From Halomonas sp. 25-S5 (lineage in GTDB: Bacteria > Pseudomonadota > Gammaproteobacteria > Pseudomonadales > Halomonadaceae): a stretch of 64,000 nucleotides of DNA. The stretch is from the NCBI RefSeq assembly GCF_029889845.1, contig NZ_JARANV010000010.1:58551-122550 (forward strand), read 5' to 3'. The notes under the pieces were generated by a model. That model was not told the DNA's origin and did not search any database. It saw only the letters and a program-made list of their open reading frames with translations. The translations under genes and the position numbers were made by a program. The first letter of the stretch is position 1, and every line of letters begins with the position of its first letter. Positions 35,580 to 44,387 of this stretch are shown piece by piece.

Positions 35580-36872
35580 TCAGCGTGCCAGGAACCAGCC
35601 CTTCATGACGTCGGTGATGCGCCGCAGGTCGGCCTCTGCCGTGACGTAGGCCGGCATGGTGTAGAGCCAGCGGCCGATGGGGCGCAGCCAGATGCCCTGC
35701 TCGCGGGCCCAGTCACCCACACCGGCAAGATCCGCCGCCTCATGGGCCTCGATCACCGCAGTGGCCCCCAGCACCCGCACGTCCGCCACCGCCGGGTGGG
35801 CGGCTAGCGCCTGGTCGTCGAGCAGAGCCTGGCGCAGCACCCGATTCAGCGCGGCGATCTTGCCCAGGTAATCCTCCTCCTCGAACACCGCCAGGCTCTC
35901 CAGGGCCACCCGGCAGGCCAGCGGGTTGCCCATGAAGGTGGGGCCGTGCATGAAGGCGTGCTCGGGGGAGTCCCCCATGAAGGCGCCATGCACCCGATCC
36001 GTGGCGAGCGTCGCCGCGTGGCCGAGATACCCCCCGGTGAGCCCCTTGGAGAGCACCATGATATCGGGCGTGACATCGGCATGGTCGGCGGCGAACATCC
36101 GTCCGGTGCGGCCGAAGCCGGTGGCCACCTCGTCGAACACCAGCAGCACGTCGAACTCGTCGCAAAGCCGTCGCGCTCCCTGTAGATAGTGGGGCGAGGT
36201 CATGTTGAGCCCGCCGGCGGCCTGCAGCAGTGGCTCCATCAGCAGCGCGGCGACCTCGTGGTGATGGGCCTCGAGCACCGCGCGCAGCGCGTCGAGGTCC
36301 GCCGCCACCGCCTCGGGCGGAGCATCGAAGGGCGCGGTGGGTGCCGGGGCGAAGGGGTGGCGGGGCAGGTAGCCGGCAAACAGCGAGTGCATGCCCTCCT
36401 CGGGGTCGCAGACCGCCATGCAGCCGGCGGTGTCGCCATGGTAGGCCTTCATCAGCGAGAGCAGCCGATGCTTGCCCGGCCTGCCGCGCAGCTGGTGGTA
36501 CTGCACGGCCATCTTCATGGCGACTTCCATGCCCACCGAGCCGCTGTCGGAGTAGAAGACGTGGTTGAGCCCCTCGGGCGTGACGCGCACCAGTTCCCGG
36601 GACAGGCGGTCGGCGGGCTCGTGGGTCAGGCCGCCGAGCATCACGTGGCAGAGTTCGCCGGCCTGCTCGCGGATCGCCGCCACCAGCCGCGGGTGGGCGT
36701 AGCCGTGGATCATGCACCACCAGGAGCAGGTGGCGTCGAGCAGCGTCTCGCCGCCGGCCAGGGTGAAGCGCGGTCCCTCGCCGCCGACCACCCTGGGCGC
36801 CGGGCGCTGGGTCTTGAGATGGGCATAGGGATGCCAGACGGGAGAGGGAGAAAGAGAGGGGGGAGAGGGCAT
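35580..36872 (-). CDS. bioA: Adenosylmethionine-8-amino-7-oxononanoate aminotransferase
   Basis: 430 residues. BioA signatures are clear: SPVWHPYAHLKTQ, ATCSWWCMIHGYAHP, YHGDTAGCMAVCD and MVLSKGLTGGYLGHAAT with the PLP Lys. It converts 8-amino-7-oxononanoate to diaminononanoate with SAM as amino donor, the third ring-assembly step. It is separated from bioD by a tRNA-Leu gene and about 120 bp, so it may have its own promoter or be read through the tRNA. Confidence 0.95.
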   Translation of the reverse strand: MPSPPSLSPSPVWHPYAHLKTQRPAPRVVGGEGPRFTLAGGETLLDATCSWWCMIHGYAHPRLVAAIREQAGELCHVMLGGLTHEPADRLSRELVRVTPEGLNHVFYSDSGSVGMEVAMKMAVQYHQLRGRPGKHRLLSLMKAYHGDTAGCMAVCDPEEGMHSLFAGYLPRHPFAPAPTAPFDAPPEAVAADLDALRAVLEAHHHEVAALLMEPLLQAAGGLNMTSPHYLQGARRLCDEFDVLLVFDEVATGFGRTGRMFAADHADVTPDIMVLSKGLTGGYLGHAATLATDRVHGAFMGDSPEHAFMHGPTFMGNPLACRVALESLAVFEEEDYLGKIAALNRVLRQALLDDQALAAHPAVADVRVLGATAVIEAHEAADLAGVGDWAREQGIWLRPIGRWLYTMPAYVTAEADLRRITDVMKGWFLAR

Positions 36873-36994
36873 CAGAGGGCTCCATGGCAGCGGTGAGGGT
36901 TCATGCCAGGCACGCGAAGGCGCCGCGCATCTCTAGGAAGATGACGGGTCGAAGAAGATGACGGGAGTATCGCATCGATATCGGGGAGGACAGA

Positions 36995-37079
36995 TGGTGC
37001 GGATGGGGAGACTTGAACTCCCACGCCCGAAGGCACCAGGACCTAAACCTGGCGTGTCTACCAATTCCACCACATCCGC
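36995..37079 (-). tRNA. tRNA-Leu (anticodon UAG)
   Basis: On the minus strand a seven-base acceptor stem GCGGATG (from 37079) pairs with CATCCGC near the 3' end, followed by A and encoded CCA. A D-loop with GGTAGACAC, the anticodon stem-loop CAGGTTTAGGTCCTG, a long variable arm GTGCCTTCGGGCGT and a T-loop GTTCAAGTC are present. The anticodon TAG reads CUN leucine codons. The long variable arm is typical of class II tRNA-Leu. Confidence 0.95.
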
Positions 37080-37123
37080 ACGGGCAGGCAGGCGACAATA
37101 TTCTACGGACGCCCCCGCGCAAG

Positions 37124-37837
37124 TCAATCGCCATCGGGCAGCTCCAGATGGTCCGCGGCGGCCTCGGCCATGGCCGAGGGAGACTCTGCCGCCAGCCGCG
37201 GCACTACGCCCAGGCAGGGGGCGGGTAGCGTGGCCGCAAGGGTCGCCAGGTTGTCGCGGTAGAGCGCCTCATCGCCGGCCGCATCGAAGGAGAGCCCGGG
37301 CTCCACCAGACTGCCGATCCAGCCCGCCAGGTGCAGGCCGTCTGCCCGGATCGCATCACAGGTCAGCCGCGCGTGGCTGATGCAGCCCAGACGCAGGCCC
37401 ACCACCAGCAGCACCGGCAGCTCGAGCCTGACGGCCAAGCCCGAGAAGTCCTCGCGCTCGTTGAGGGGCACCCGCCAGCCGCCGGCGCCCTCGACCAGGG
37501 TCAGGTCGCGCTGCTCGGCAAGCAACGGGCGGGCATGGTCGACCAGGTCATCGAGGGCCAGCGTCACGCCGGCTCGGCGGGCGGCCAGATGCGGGGCGAT
37601 GGCCGGGGCGAAGGCGAAGGGGTTGAGGGTCGCGTAGGGGAGGGCCGGCCATGTCTGGGCCTGCAGGACCAGGGCATCGGCGTTGCGCAGGCCCTGGGGC
37701 GTGGCCGCGCAGCCCGAGGCCACCGGCTTGAGGCCCAGGGTGGTCAGGCCGCGACGGCGCGCCAGGGCGAGCAGGCCGCTGGTGACCAGGGTCTTGCCGG
37801 CGTCGGTGTCGGTGCCGGTGACGAAGTAGGCGCTCAT
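37124..37837 (-). CDS. bioD: ATP-dependent dethiobiotin synthetase
   Basis: 237 residues. The P-loop is GTDTDAGKTLVTSGLLALA and the substrate region reads VEGAGGWRVPL. It carboxylates diaminononanoate and closes the ureido ring using CO2 and ATP. It follows bioC by 1 bp, so the two are coupled. A tRNA-Leu gene lies just downstream on the same strand. Confidence 0.94.
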   Translation of the reverse strand: MSAYFVTGTDTDAGKTLVTSGLLALARRRGLTTLGLKPVASGCAATPQGLRNADALVLQAQTWPALPYATLNPFAFAPAIAPHLAARRAGVTLALDDLVDHARPLLAEQRDLTLVEGAGGWRVPLNEREDFSGLAVRLELPVLLVVGLRLGCISHARLTCDAIRADGLHLAGWIGSLVEPGLSFDAAGDEALYRDNLATLAATLPAPCLGVVPRLAAESPSAMAEAAADHLELPDGD

Positions 37838-37838
37838 C

Positions 37839-38651
37839 TCAGGCGTAAAGCTCCAGGGTCAGCAGGCGATAGGTGACGGGCAGCCCCTCGGGCTCGCGCT
37901 GTATCTCGTAGCGGCGCGCCGCCCGGGCCAGGTCGGCGCGGGTGAGCCGGCCGCCGGGCCGCGATGTCTGGGCACCGATGCCCTTGATGGAGGCCATCAC
38001 CGCGGCGAGGTCGGGATAGTGGAAGCGCAGCGCACGTTCTTGGCAGTCGAGGCTATGAAAGCCCGCCGCTCGGGCGGCGCGCCGGTGGCAGGCGGCGTCG
38101 CGGAAGGCGAGCAGGCCGGCGGGCGGGTCGGGGCGCGACCAGGCCTGGCCGACCTCGGCCAGGGTCCCGGGTCCCAGGGTGTTGACCAGCACCCGGCCCC
38201 CCGGACGCAGGACGCGGCGAAGCTCGGCCATCACGGCGTCGAGGTCCGGGCACCACTGGATCGCCAGGTTGGAGACCACCAGGTCCTGGCTGGCCTCTCC
38301 CAGCGGCAGGGCGGCGGCATCGCCGCACAGCCAGCGGGCTGCGTCCCCGTGGGTATGCCGTGCCACCTCGAGCATGCCCGGGGCAAGGTCCAGGCCGATG
38401 ACCGTGCAGCCGGCACCGAAGCGCCCGGCCAGGCTCGCGGTCATCTCGCCCGGCCCGCAGCCCAGGTCCAGCACCCGCTCGGCTCGCGCGGGCAGGCGGG
38501 AAAGCAGTGGCTCGGCCATGATCCGCTGGGCGACGGCTCGCTCTGCATAGTGGGGGGCGGCACGGGAGAAGGCGCGGGCCACACGGGCCTGCCAGTCATC
38601 TCCCCGGGGTGCGTTCCGGGCGGCGGGGATGGCGAGCGGCAGGGCGCTCAA
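37839..38651 (-). CDS. bioC: Malonyl-ACP O-methyltransferase
   Basis: 270 residues. A class I SAM methyltransferase: VLDLGCGPGEMTASLAGRFG binds SAM, and DLVVSNLAIQWCPDLDAV follows. BioC methylates the free carboxyl of malonyl-ACP so that fatty acid enzymes can build the pimeloyl chain. It overlaps bioH by 4 bp, matching the functional pair, since BioH removes the methyl ester at the end. Confidence 0.93.
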   Translation of the reverse strand: MSALPLAIPAARNAPRGDDWQARVARAFSRAAPHYAERAVAQRIMAEPLLSRLPARAERVLDLGCGPGEMTASLAGRFGAGCTVIGLDLAPGMLEVARHTHGDAARWLCGDAAALPLGEASQDLVVSNLAIQWCPDLDAVMAELRRVLRPGGRVLVNTLGPGTLAEVGQAWSRPDPPAGLLAFRDAACHRRAARAAGFHSLDCQERALRFHYPDLAAVMASIKGIGAQTSRPGGRLTRADLARAARRYEIQREPEGLPVTYRLLTLELYA

Positions 38652-39355
38652 GGCGCGATCCCCCCGGCGATGCCGGCGAGGCAGGCGGCCAGCGATGCCG
38701 GCTGGCTGAGCATCGGGCAGTGGCCGGCCTCAATCAGGCGATGGTCGGCGCTCTCGCGCAGCGCCGGCGCGAGCAGCGGGTCGCGTACTCCCGCGACGCG
38801 CCATACCGGGCAGGGCGAGCGGGCCAGGTGGCCAGCGTTATCGAGCCCGGCGAGCTGGTCGAGCCCCGCGGTCAGGGTGGCGTGGTCGGCACCGCCCTCG
38901 TCGCCCAGCAACTCCCGCAGTTGCCGGTGGGCGGCGCGTGGATCGGGCTCGCCGGCCAGTTGCCAGCGCAGGAAATGCCGGTGGGTCGCCTCCGGGTCAC
39001 GTTCGAAGGCTCGTCGGAAGTCGGCCAGCTCTGTCGGGGGGATGCCCGCTTCATGACAGAAGCGCTCGTCCATGCCGAGCAATACCAGGGCGCGGGGCGC
39101 GGGTAGGTGATCGAGCAGGGCGGTGGCGAGCAGACCGCCCAGTGACCAGCCCACCCAGATGGCGTCCGGCGCCAGGTCGTCGCCCATGGCCTCGGCCAGC
39201 TCGGCCTGGCTGCCGGGGTCCGCCAGCGGTAGGCGGGCCCCGTAGCCGGGCCAGTCGGGGGCGCTGATCGTCATGCCATTCGGCCAGTGCTCGGCCAGCG
39301 GCTGCCAGAGGCGCGCGTCGCAGCCCCAGCCGGAGAGCAGTACCAGGGGCGTCAT
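38648..39355 (-). CDS. bioH: Pimeloyl-ACP methyl ester carboxylesterase
   Basis: 235 residues of alpha/beta hydrolase. It begins PLVLLSGWGCDARLWQPLAE, has the nucleophile elbow WVGWSLGGLLA, an Asp in GVRDPLL and a His in EAGHCPMLSQP. BioH cleaves the methyl ester of pimeloyl-ACP and ends the chain-building phase. It overlaps bioF and bioC by 4 bp each, so the three are probably translationally coupled. Confidence 0.92.
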   Translation of the reverse strand: MTPLVLLSGWGCDARLWQPLAEHWPNGMTISAPDWPGYGARLPLADPGSQAELAEAMGDDLAPDAIWVGWSLGGLLATALLDHLPAPRALVLLGMDERFCHEAGIPPTELADFRRAFERDPEATHRHFLRWQLAGEPDPRAAHRQLRELLGDEGGADHATLTAGLDQLAGLDNAGHLARSPCPVWRVAGVRDPLLAPALRESADHRLIEAGHCPMLSQPASLAACLAGIAGGIAP

Positions 39356-40524
39356 GGGTTCGCCTCCCCGCCCGCCAGGGCCTCCCGGGCCCGGCAGTCG
39401 GCCAGCGCCTCGAGCAGGGCGTCAAGGTCATCGTCGCCATGAGCGGCACTCAGGGTGATGCGCAGTCGCGCCTGGCCGCGGGGCACCGTGGGCTCGCGGA
39501 TCGCGCCGACCAGGATCCCGCGCTCGGCCAGTCGCGCCGCCCACTCCATCACCCGCTGGCAGTCCCCCAGGACGACGGGCTGGATCGGCGTGGCGGAGGC
39601 AGCCAGCGGCAGCCCCAGGGTGGTGGCCTCGCGGCGAAAGCGCGCGATCAGGGTGGCCAGGCGAGTGCGACGTTCGGGTTCGGCCTCGAGCAGTTCCAGG
39701 GCTTTCAGGGTGGCCGCAGCCACCCCCGGCGGCTGGGCGGTGGTGTAGACATAGGGGCGGGCGAACTGGATCAGGTGCTCGATCAGCGTCTCGCTTCCCG
39801 CCACGAAGGCGCCGGCGGAGCCCAGCGCCTTGCCGAGCGTGCCGACCAGCACCGGGACCCGTTCGATGCCATGGGCGCGACCCACGCAGCCGTCACCGGT
39901 CTCGCCCAGCACGCCCAGGCCGTGGGCATCGTCTACCATCAGCCAGGCCTCATGGCGGGCGCTGGTCGCGGCCAGCCCGGCGATATCGGCCACGTCGCCA
40001 TCCATGCTGAACACCCCATCGCTGACCACCAGTGTGCGCCCGTCGCTCGGGTCGCGGGCGAGCAGCCGCTCGAGGTCCCCGAGGTCGCCATGGTGGAAGC
40101 GCCGCGAGCGGGCACCGGCGAGCCTGGCGCCATCGAGCAGCGAGGCGTGGTTCAGGCGGTCCTGGAACACCCGGGTGTCGGGGTCGCAGAGCGCCTGCAG
40201 GGTGCCGAGGTTGGCCATGTAGCCGGTGGAGAAGAGCAGCGCGCGGGGCCGGCCGGTGAGGGTGGCCAGCCGGCACTCCAATGCTTCGTGCACCTCGAGG
40301 TGGCCGCTGACCAGGTGCGAGGCTCGGGCACCCGCGCCGTGGCGCCTCGCACCCTCGGCCTGGGCCTCGGCGAGGCGTGGGTCGCCGGCCAGGCCCAGGT
40401 AGTCGTTGCCGGCGAAGTCGCGGTGCCCGTCGCCCGCGAACCAGGTGCGGCGACGCCGCCAGCGCCCGGTGTGGCGCTGGCTCGCGGCCCGCTCGGCGAG
40501 ATACGTGCTCCAGGTGTCCTGCAT
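39352..40524 (-). CDS. bioF: 8-amino-7-oxononanoate synthase
   Basis: 390 residues of the alpha-oxoamine synthase family. HASLLDGARL, MVDDAHGLGVLGE and VGTLGKALGSAGAF, which carries the PLP-binding Lys, are present. It joins pimeloyl-ACP to alanine with loss of CO2. It starts 2 bp after the bioB stop and overlaps bioH. Confidence 0.95.
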   Translation of the reverse strand: MQDTWSTYLAERAASQRHTGRWRRRRTWFAGDGHRDFAGNDYLGLAGDPRLAEAQAEGARRHGAGARASHLVSGHLEVHEALECRLATLTGRPRALLFSTGYMANLGTLQALCDPDTRVFQDRLNHASLLDGARLAGARSRRFHHGDLGDLERLLARDPSDGRTLVVSDGVFSMDGDVADIAGLAATSARHEAWLMVDDAHGLGVLGETGDGCVGRAHGIERVPVLVGTLGKALGSAGAFVAGSETLIEHLIQFARPYVYTTAQPPGVAAATLKALELLEAEPERRTRLATLIARFRREATTLGLPLAASATPIQPVVLGDCQRVMEWAARLAERGILVGAIREPTVPRGQARLRITLSAAHGDDDLDALLEALADCRAREALAGGEANP

Positions 40525-40526
40525 GG

Positions 40527-41678
40527 TCAGGCCCGGGTGGCGTCGTAGGCGAGCCGGCTGGCCTCGGTGTCCAGCGCCGTCGCCGACTGGCGAACCAGCG
40601 CGGTCTCCAGAGTGGCCTGCTGGTGGGCGTCATCGACACAAGATTCCCGTTGCTCGGGATGCAGCCCCAGCTTGACGAACAGCGCGCGATCCTGATCCAC
40701 CTGGGGGTTGCCCGTGGTCAGCAGCTGGTCGCCGTAGAAGATCGAGTTGGCCCCGGCCAGGAAGGCCAGCACCTGGGTGGATTCGCTCATCTGCTCGCGA
40801 CCGGCGGAGAGGCGCACATGGCTTTGCGGCATCAGGATGCGGGCCACGGCGATGGCGCGGATGAACTCGATGGGGTCGAGATCGTCCACGTTCTCGAGCG
40901 GCGTGCCCGGCACCTTGACCAGCATGTTGATCGGCACCGACTCCGGGTGCGGTTCCAGGCGAGCCAGCTGCTGGAGCAGGGCGGCGCGGTCGCGGGGCGC
41001 CTCGCCCATGCCGAGGATGCCCCCGGCGCAGACCTTCATGCCGGCCTGGCGCACATGGCCCAGGGTCTCCAGGCGGTCGGCGTAGGTGCGGGTGGTGATG
41101 ATCTCGCCGTAGTACTCGGGCGAGGTGTCGAGGTTATGGTTGTAGTAGTCGAGCCCCGCCTCGGCCAGGCGGCCGGCCTGGTCGGTGTCGACCATCCCTA
41201 AGGTCATGCAGGTCTCCAGTCCCAGCGCCTTGACCCGGCGAACCATCTCCAGCACCACGTCGAGGTCCTTCTCACGGGGGCTCTTCCAGGCTGCGCCCAT
41301 GCAGAAGCGGCTGGCGCCGGCCTCGCGGGCGGCACGGGCCTGCTCGACCACCTTCTCGACCTCCAGCAGTTTCTCCTTGCCCAGGCCGGTGTTGTAGTAC
41401 CCCGACTGCGGGCAGTACTTGCAGTCCTCGGGGCAGGCGCCGGTCTTGATGGAGAGCAGGGTGGAGACCTGAACGGCGTTGGGGTCGAAGTGGTCGCGGT
41501 GGACCTGCTGGGCGTGAAACAGCAGGTCGTTGAAGGGCAGGGCGAAGAGCGCCTCGATCTCCTCGACCGTCCAGTCGTGGCGGATCTCGCCCCGCGGGGC
41601 TAGGGTCAGGGAAGCGGCGCGGGATTCGTGGGACGCAGAGATCATGGTGGGCTCGCTTATGGTCAACTTGATGTTCAT
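40527..41678 (-). CDS. bioB: Biotin synthase
   Basis: 383 residues from ATG 41678, or 372 from an ATG at 41645. The radical-SAM cluster motif is [16 protein letters not shown], and [14 protein letters not shown] and [16 protein letters not shown] segments follow the family. It inserts sulphur into dethiobiotin. The BirA-like operator at 41661-41692 covers the upstream ATG, which makes the downstream start attractive; neither has a strong ribosome site. First gene of bioBFHCD. Confidence 0.94.
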   Translation of the reverse strand: MNIKLTISEPTMISASHESRAASLTLAPRGEIRHDWTVEEIEALFALPFNDLLFHAQQVHRDHFDPNAVQVSTLLSIKTGACPEDCKYCPQSGYYNTGLGKEKLLEVEKVVEQARAAREAGASRFCMGAAWKSPREKDLDVVLEMVRRVKALGLETCMTLGMVDTDQAGRLAEAGLDYYNHNLDTSPEYYGEIITTRTYADRLETLGHVRQAGMKVCAGGILGMGEAPRDRAALLQQLARLEPHPESVPINMLVKVPGTPLENVDDLDPIEFIRAIAVARILMPQSHVRLSAGREQMSESTQVLAFLAGANSIFYGDQLLTTGNPQVDQDRALFVKLGLHPEQRESCVDDAHQQATLETALVRQSATALDTEASRLAYDATRA

Positions 41679-41692
41679 GTCCAGGTTGACGG
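41661..41692 (-). promoter_or_regulatory. BirA-like operator at bioB
   Basis: On the plus strand GGTCAACT (41661-41668) and GGTTGACGG (41684-41692) face each other across 15 bp. This fits the BirA layout of a GTNAAC half-site, 14-16 bp and GGTTNAC, allowing C or G at the variable position. It overlaps the start of bioB and the predicted transcription start. Confidence 0.5.
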
Positions 41693-41694
41693 AT

Positions 41695-41722
41695 AGCCTA
41701 ACGCCTGCGGTTACCGTGTCAA
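41695..41722 (-). promoter_or_regulatory. Candidate bioB promoter
   Basis: On the minus strand TTGACA (41722-41717) and TAGGCT (41700-41695) are 16 bp apart. The -35 matches the consensus fully; the -10 is weak. Transcription would start inside the BirA-like site. Confidence 0.45.
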
Positions 41723-42432
41723 CCTCCTGGCGAGCCAGGGTTGACGGCTGGCTGGCGCGGGCCCTGCCCGGTCGCTGCGTCTTCTGCCTGACGCCCCTGC
41801 CGGGGGATCACCCCTGGTGCGAGGCCTGCTTCTCGGAGTTGCCCTGGAACCTGCCGGCCTGTCCCGGCTGTGCCGAGCCCCAGCCGGGCGCCGCGAGGGG
41901 ACGTCGCTGTGGCCACTGCCTGCGTCGCCCCCCGCGGTTCGACCGGGCCTGGGTGCCGCTGCGCTACGATGCCGAGGTGGCCGGCCTGGTGCAGCGCTTC
42001 AAGTTCGATGCCTCGCCACGCGCCGGCCGGGTGCTGCTGGAGCTGATGGCGGCCGGGCTGCCAGCGGAGGTTCGAGGCTGGCCCGAGGCGCTGGTGCCGG
42101 TTCCCCTGCATCCGCGGCGGGCCCGTGAACGGGGCTTCGACCAGGCGCGCTGGCTGGCCGCTCGTCTCGGGCGACAGCTGGGCTGCCCCCTGGCGCTGGC
42201 GCAGCGCTCCCGCGACACCCGGACCCAGCGCGGCCTGGACCGTGGCGAGCGGCGTCGCAACCTGCGCGGGGCCTTTCGCCTCCCGTCAGGGCTGCCGGGG
42301 CGGGTGGCGCTGGTGGATGATGTCATGACCACCGGCGCGACCCTCGACGCCCTGGCCGTGGCCTGTCGCCAGGCCGGTGCCGAGGAGGTGCAGGCCTGGG
42401 CGGTGGCCCGGACGCCGGCAGGGAGACACTGA
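41716..42432 (+). CDS. comF: ComF family phosphoribosyltransferase-like protein
   Basis: 238 residues from GTG 41716; ATG codons at 41671 and 41677 would give a longer form and overlap bioB. An N-terminal zinc-binding cluster has paired Cys (CVFC, CEAC, CPGC, CGHC). A PRTase-fold domain follows, with [18 protein letters not shown] and the PRPP-type loop [16 protein letters not shown]. ComF homologues act with DNA uptake or in single-strand DNA handling during transformation. It is divergent from bioB, with the promoters interleaved. The start is uncertain. Confidence 0.85.
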   Translation: MSTSWRARVDGWLARALPGRCVFCLTPLPGDHPWCEACFSELPWNLPACPGCAEPQPGAARGRRCGHCLRRPPRFDRAWVPLRYDAEVAGLVQRFKFDASPRAGRVLLELMAAGLPAEVRGWPEALVPVPLHPRRARERGFDQARWLAARLGRQLGCPLALAQRSRDTRTQRGLDRGERRRNLRGAFRLPSGLPGRVALVDDVMTTGATLDALAVACRQAGAEEVQAWAVARTPAGRH

Positions 42433-42480
42433 GGGGCGCTTCCCTGTTAACATGAGGCCCTTGATGCCTCGGGAGCCCCC

Positions 42481-43467
42481 ATGGACACCACCCCTCATCC
42501 CTTTGCCCAGCTCTCGCCCGCCCGGGTGGTGGCGGCGGTGGAGTCGCTCGGCTTCTGGCTGCCCGGCGAGCCCTTTACCCTCAACAGCTACGAGAATCGG
42601 GTCTTCCTGGTGCACGACGAGGAGCGCCGTCGCTGGGTGGTGAAGTTCTACCGCCCCGAGCGCTGGACGGACGCCCAGATCCGCGAGGAGCATGATTTCC
42701 TGGCCGAACTCGCCGCGGCCGAGGTGGCCGTGGCCGCCCCCTGGCGGGACGAGGCGGGCGAGAGCCTGCACCGCGCCGAGGGTTTTCGCTTCACGCTCTT
42801 CCCCCACCTGCCGGGGCAGGCGCCTGAACTGGAGAGTCCGGCTCACCTGTTCGCCCTGGGCGAGTTGATCGGCGCGGTGCATGCGGTGGGCGAACGGGGT
42901 CGCTTCGCGCAGCGTCGTCCGCTGGACCTGGATGGCATGGTGCTCGAGGCGCGTGACAAGGTGCTGGCAAGTCGCTGGCTGGATCGTCGCCAGCGTCAGG
43001 CTTACGAGCGCATCACCGCGACCCTGCATCGCCGCCTGGCGCCCCATGCCTGGGGCACGGAGCAGGCGATCCGCGTGCAGGGCGACTGCCATATCGGCAA
43101 CATCCTCGGGCGTGACGAGCACTTTGCACTGGTCGACTTCGACGACTGTCTGATGGCCCCGGCGATCCAGGACCTGTGGATGCTGTTCACCGCGCAGGAG
43201 GAAGGGGAGCGCCAGATGCAGCTCTCCGAGGTGGCCGAGGGCTACGAGCAGCACCGCGACTTTGACCGCCGCGAGCTTGCGCTGGTGGAGCCGCTGCGCA
43301 CCCTGCGCCTGCTGCGCCACAGCGCCTGGCTGGTGGATCGCTGGGAGGATCCGGCCTTCCCTCTGGCGTTTCCCTGGCTGGCCGATGCCGGCTACTGGGA
43401 CGGACACCTGCGCATGCTGGAGCAGCAGCGTCAGGCGCTGGAGGCCCGGCCTCGCTGGCTGGCCTGA
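42481..43467 (+). CDS. srkA: Stress response serine/threonine kinase SrkA (YihE)
   Basis: 328 residues of the aminoglycoside-phosphotransferase/choline-kinase fold. TLNSYENRVFLVHDE and VVKFYRPERWT cover the ATP site with its Lys. The catalytic and metal loops are RVQGDCHIGNIL and ALVDFDDCLMAPAIQDLW. E. coli SrkA (YihE) is a protein kinase that counters stress-induced cell death. It stands alone, with a terminator hairpin downstream. Confidence 0.92.
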   Translation: MDTTPHPFAQLSPARVVAAVESLGFWLPGEPFTLNSYENRVFLVHDEERRRWVVKFYRPERWTDAQIREEHDFLAELAAAEVAVAAPWRDEAGESLHRAEGFRFTLFPHLPGQAPELESPAHLFALGELIGAVHAVGERGRFAQRRPLDLDGMVLEARDKVLASRWLDRRQRQAYERITATLHRRLAPHAWGTEQAIRVQGDCHIGNILGRDEHFALVDFDDCLMAPAIQDLWMLFTAQEEGERQMQLSEVAEGYEQHRDFDRRELALVEPLRTLRLLRHSAWLVDRWEDPAFPLAFPWLADAGYWDGHLRMLEQQRQALEARPRWLA

Positions 43468-43508
43468 GGCGGCCGACGGCTTGTCCGCCAGCATGACCAG
43501 CATGAAAA

Positions 43509-43530
43509 GACGCACCCCTTGGGGTGCGTC
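43509..43530. terminator. Hairpin between srkA and a secreted-protein gene
   Basis: GACGCACCCC (43509-43518) and GGGGTGCGTC (43521-43530) pair perfectly around TT. On the minus strand TTTTC follows, so it ends the secreted-protein gene; it could also stop srkA transcripts. Confidence 0.75.
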
Positions 43531-43551
43531 GCGTCGTGACCGGGGGTACGT

Positions 43552-44103
43552 TCAGTCGTCGTCGGGATCCGGTGCCTCGGCGGGAATCGGGTTGGCGACC
43601 CCGGCTCCCTCGGCCTGGCGGCGCTGCTCGTTGATCCTGGCGGCGGGGTTGTCCTGCTGCTCGATGGCCAGGTCGCTGGCCAGGCGCAGCTGGAAGGTCT
43701 GTTCCGGGGTCAGGCGGCAGTTGCCGTCCTGGCACGCGGCGAGTCCGAAGTCGCCGTCGGTATCATAGGCGGCGGCGGAGATCTCTCCGCTGTAGATCTC
43801 GCTCTCGCTGCCGTCGGTCTCGATGCAAGTCAGCGACTGGGTGGTCAGGCGGATGCGCTCACCGTTGAGGCGGGCGTCGCCGATCAGCACGCAGTATTCC
43901 GGCAGCGCATGGGAGGCATCGCCATCGGCCACCGGATGAATCACCAGGTCGTTGCGTTCCGGGGCCTGCGCGGACAGCGTCAGCACGTCGATGACCTGGA
44001 CATCGACGGTCGCATCGGCCGGCAGTTCGAGGGTATCGCTCATGGCCAGGGTCGGCATCGCCAGCACGGCGGCCATCAGCAGAGAGGCAAGGGTCTTGAT
44101 CAT
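43552..44103 (-). CDS. Secreted hypothetical protein
   Basis: 183 residues from ATG 44103. MIKTLASLLMAAVLAMPTLA is a clear signal peptide, cut at about residue 23. The mature part is acidic and contains two Cys near GDARLNGERIRL and SLTCIETDGSES and a second pair in AACQDGNCRLTP, compatible with disulphides. The tail is rich in Pro and Asp. I do not recognise a family. It is expected in the periplasm and is transcribed divergently from folE. Confidence 0.75.
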   Translation of the reverse strand: MIKTLASLLMAAVLAMPTLAMSDTLELPADATVDVQVIDVLTLSAQAPERNDLVIHPVADGDASHALPEYCVLIGDARLNGERIRLTTQSLTCIETDGSESEIYSGEISAAAYDTDGDFGLAACQDGNCRLTPEQTFQLRLASDLAIEQQDNPAARINEQRRQAEGAGVANPIPAEAPDPDDD

Positions 44104-44283
44104 GTCGGGCTCTCGAGGGTGGCTTGGGCACAGCATGAAGCATGCCGTTACTTTACCATAGTGCGGGCGGACCGGCAGCCGGCCCGGGGCGGCGAAAGAC
44201 GCGACACGATGTCACTGTCCGGCGGCGACCGCCGCCTGCGTTGCCGAGCATCATGCGCTAAACTAATGTGTCCCGAGACACTT

Positions 44284-44322
44284 ATCTTGTACAAGATTAA
44301 ATTCTTGTATATTTTCTGTACA
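44284..44322 (+). promoter_or_regulatory. Twin TGTACA palindromes and -10 box upstream of folE
   Basis: ATCTTGTACAAGAT (44284-44297) is a perfect palindrome centred on TGTACA. A second TGTACA lies at 44317-44322, preceded by CTTGTATA. TATATT (44308-44313) is a likely -10. GTGTC/GACAC (44268-44281) forms another dyad just upstream. TGTACA-centred sites are typical of MerR-type photoreceptor regulators of the LitR/CarH class; this link is inference. Confidence 0.5.
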
Positions 44323-44387
44323 TGATGTGATGGCCAGGCCATCCACCAACGACCCATCGGACACCGACATTGCCACGGGGCCTGACC

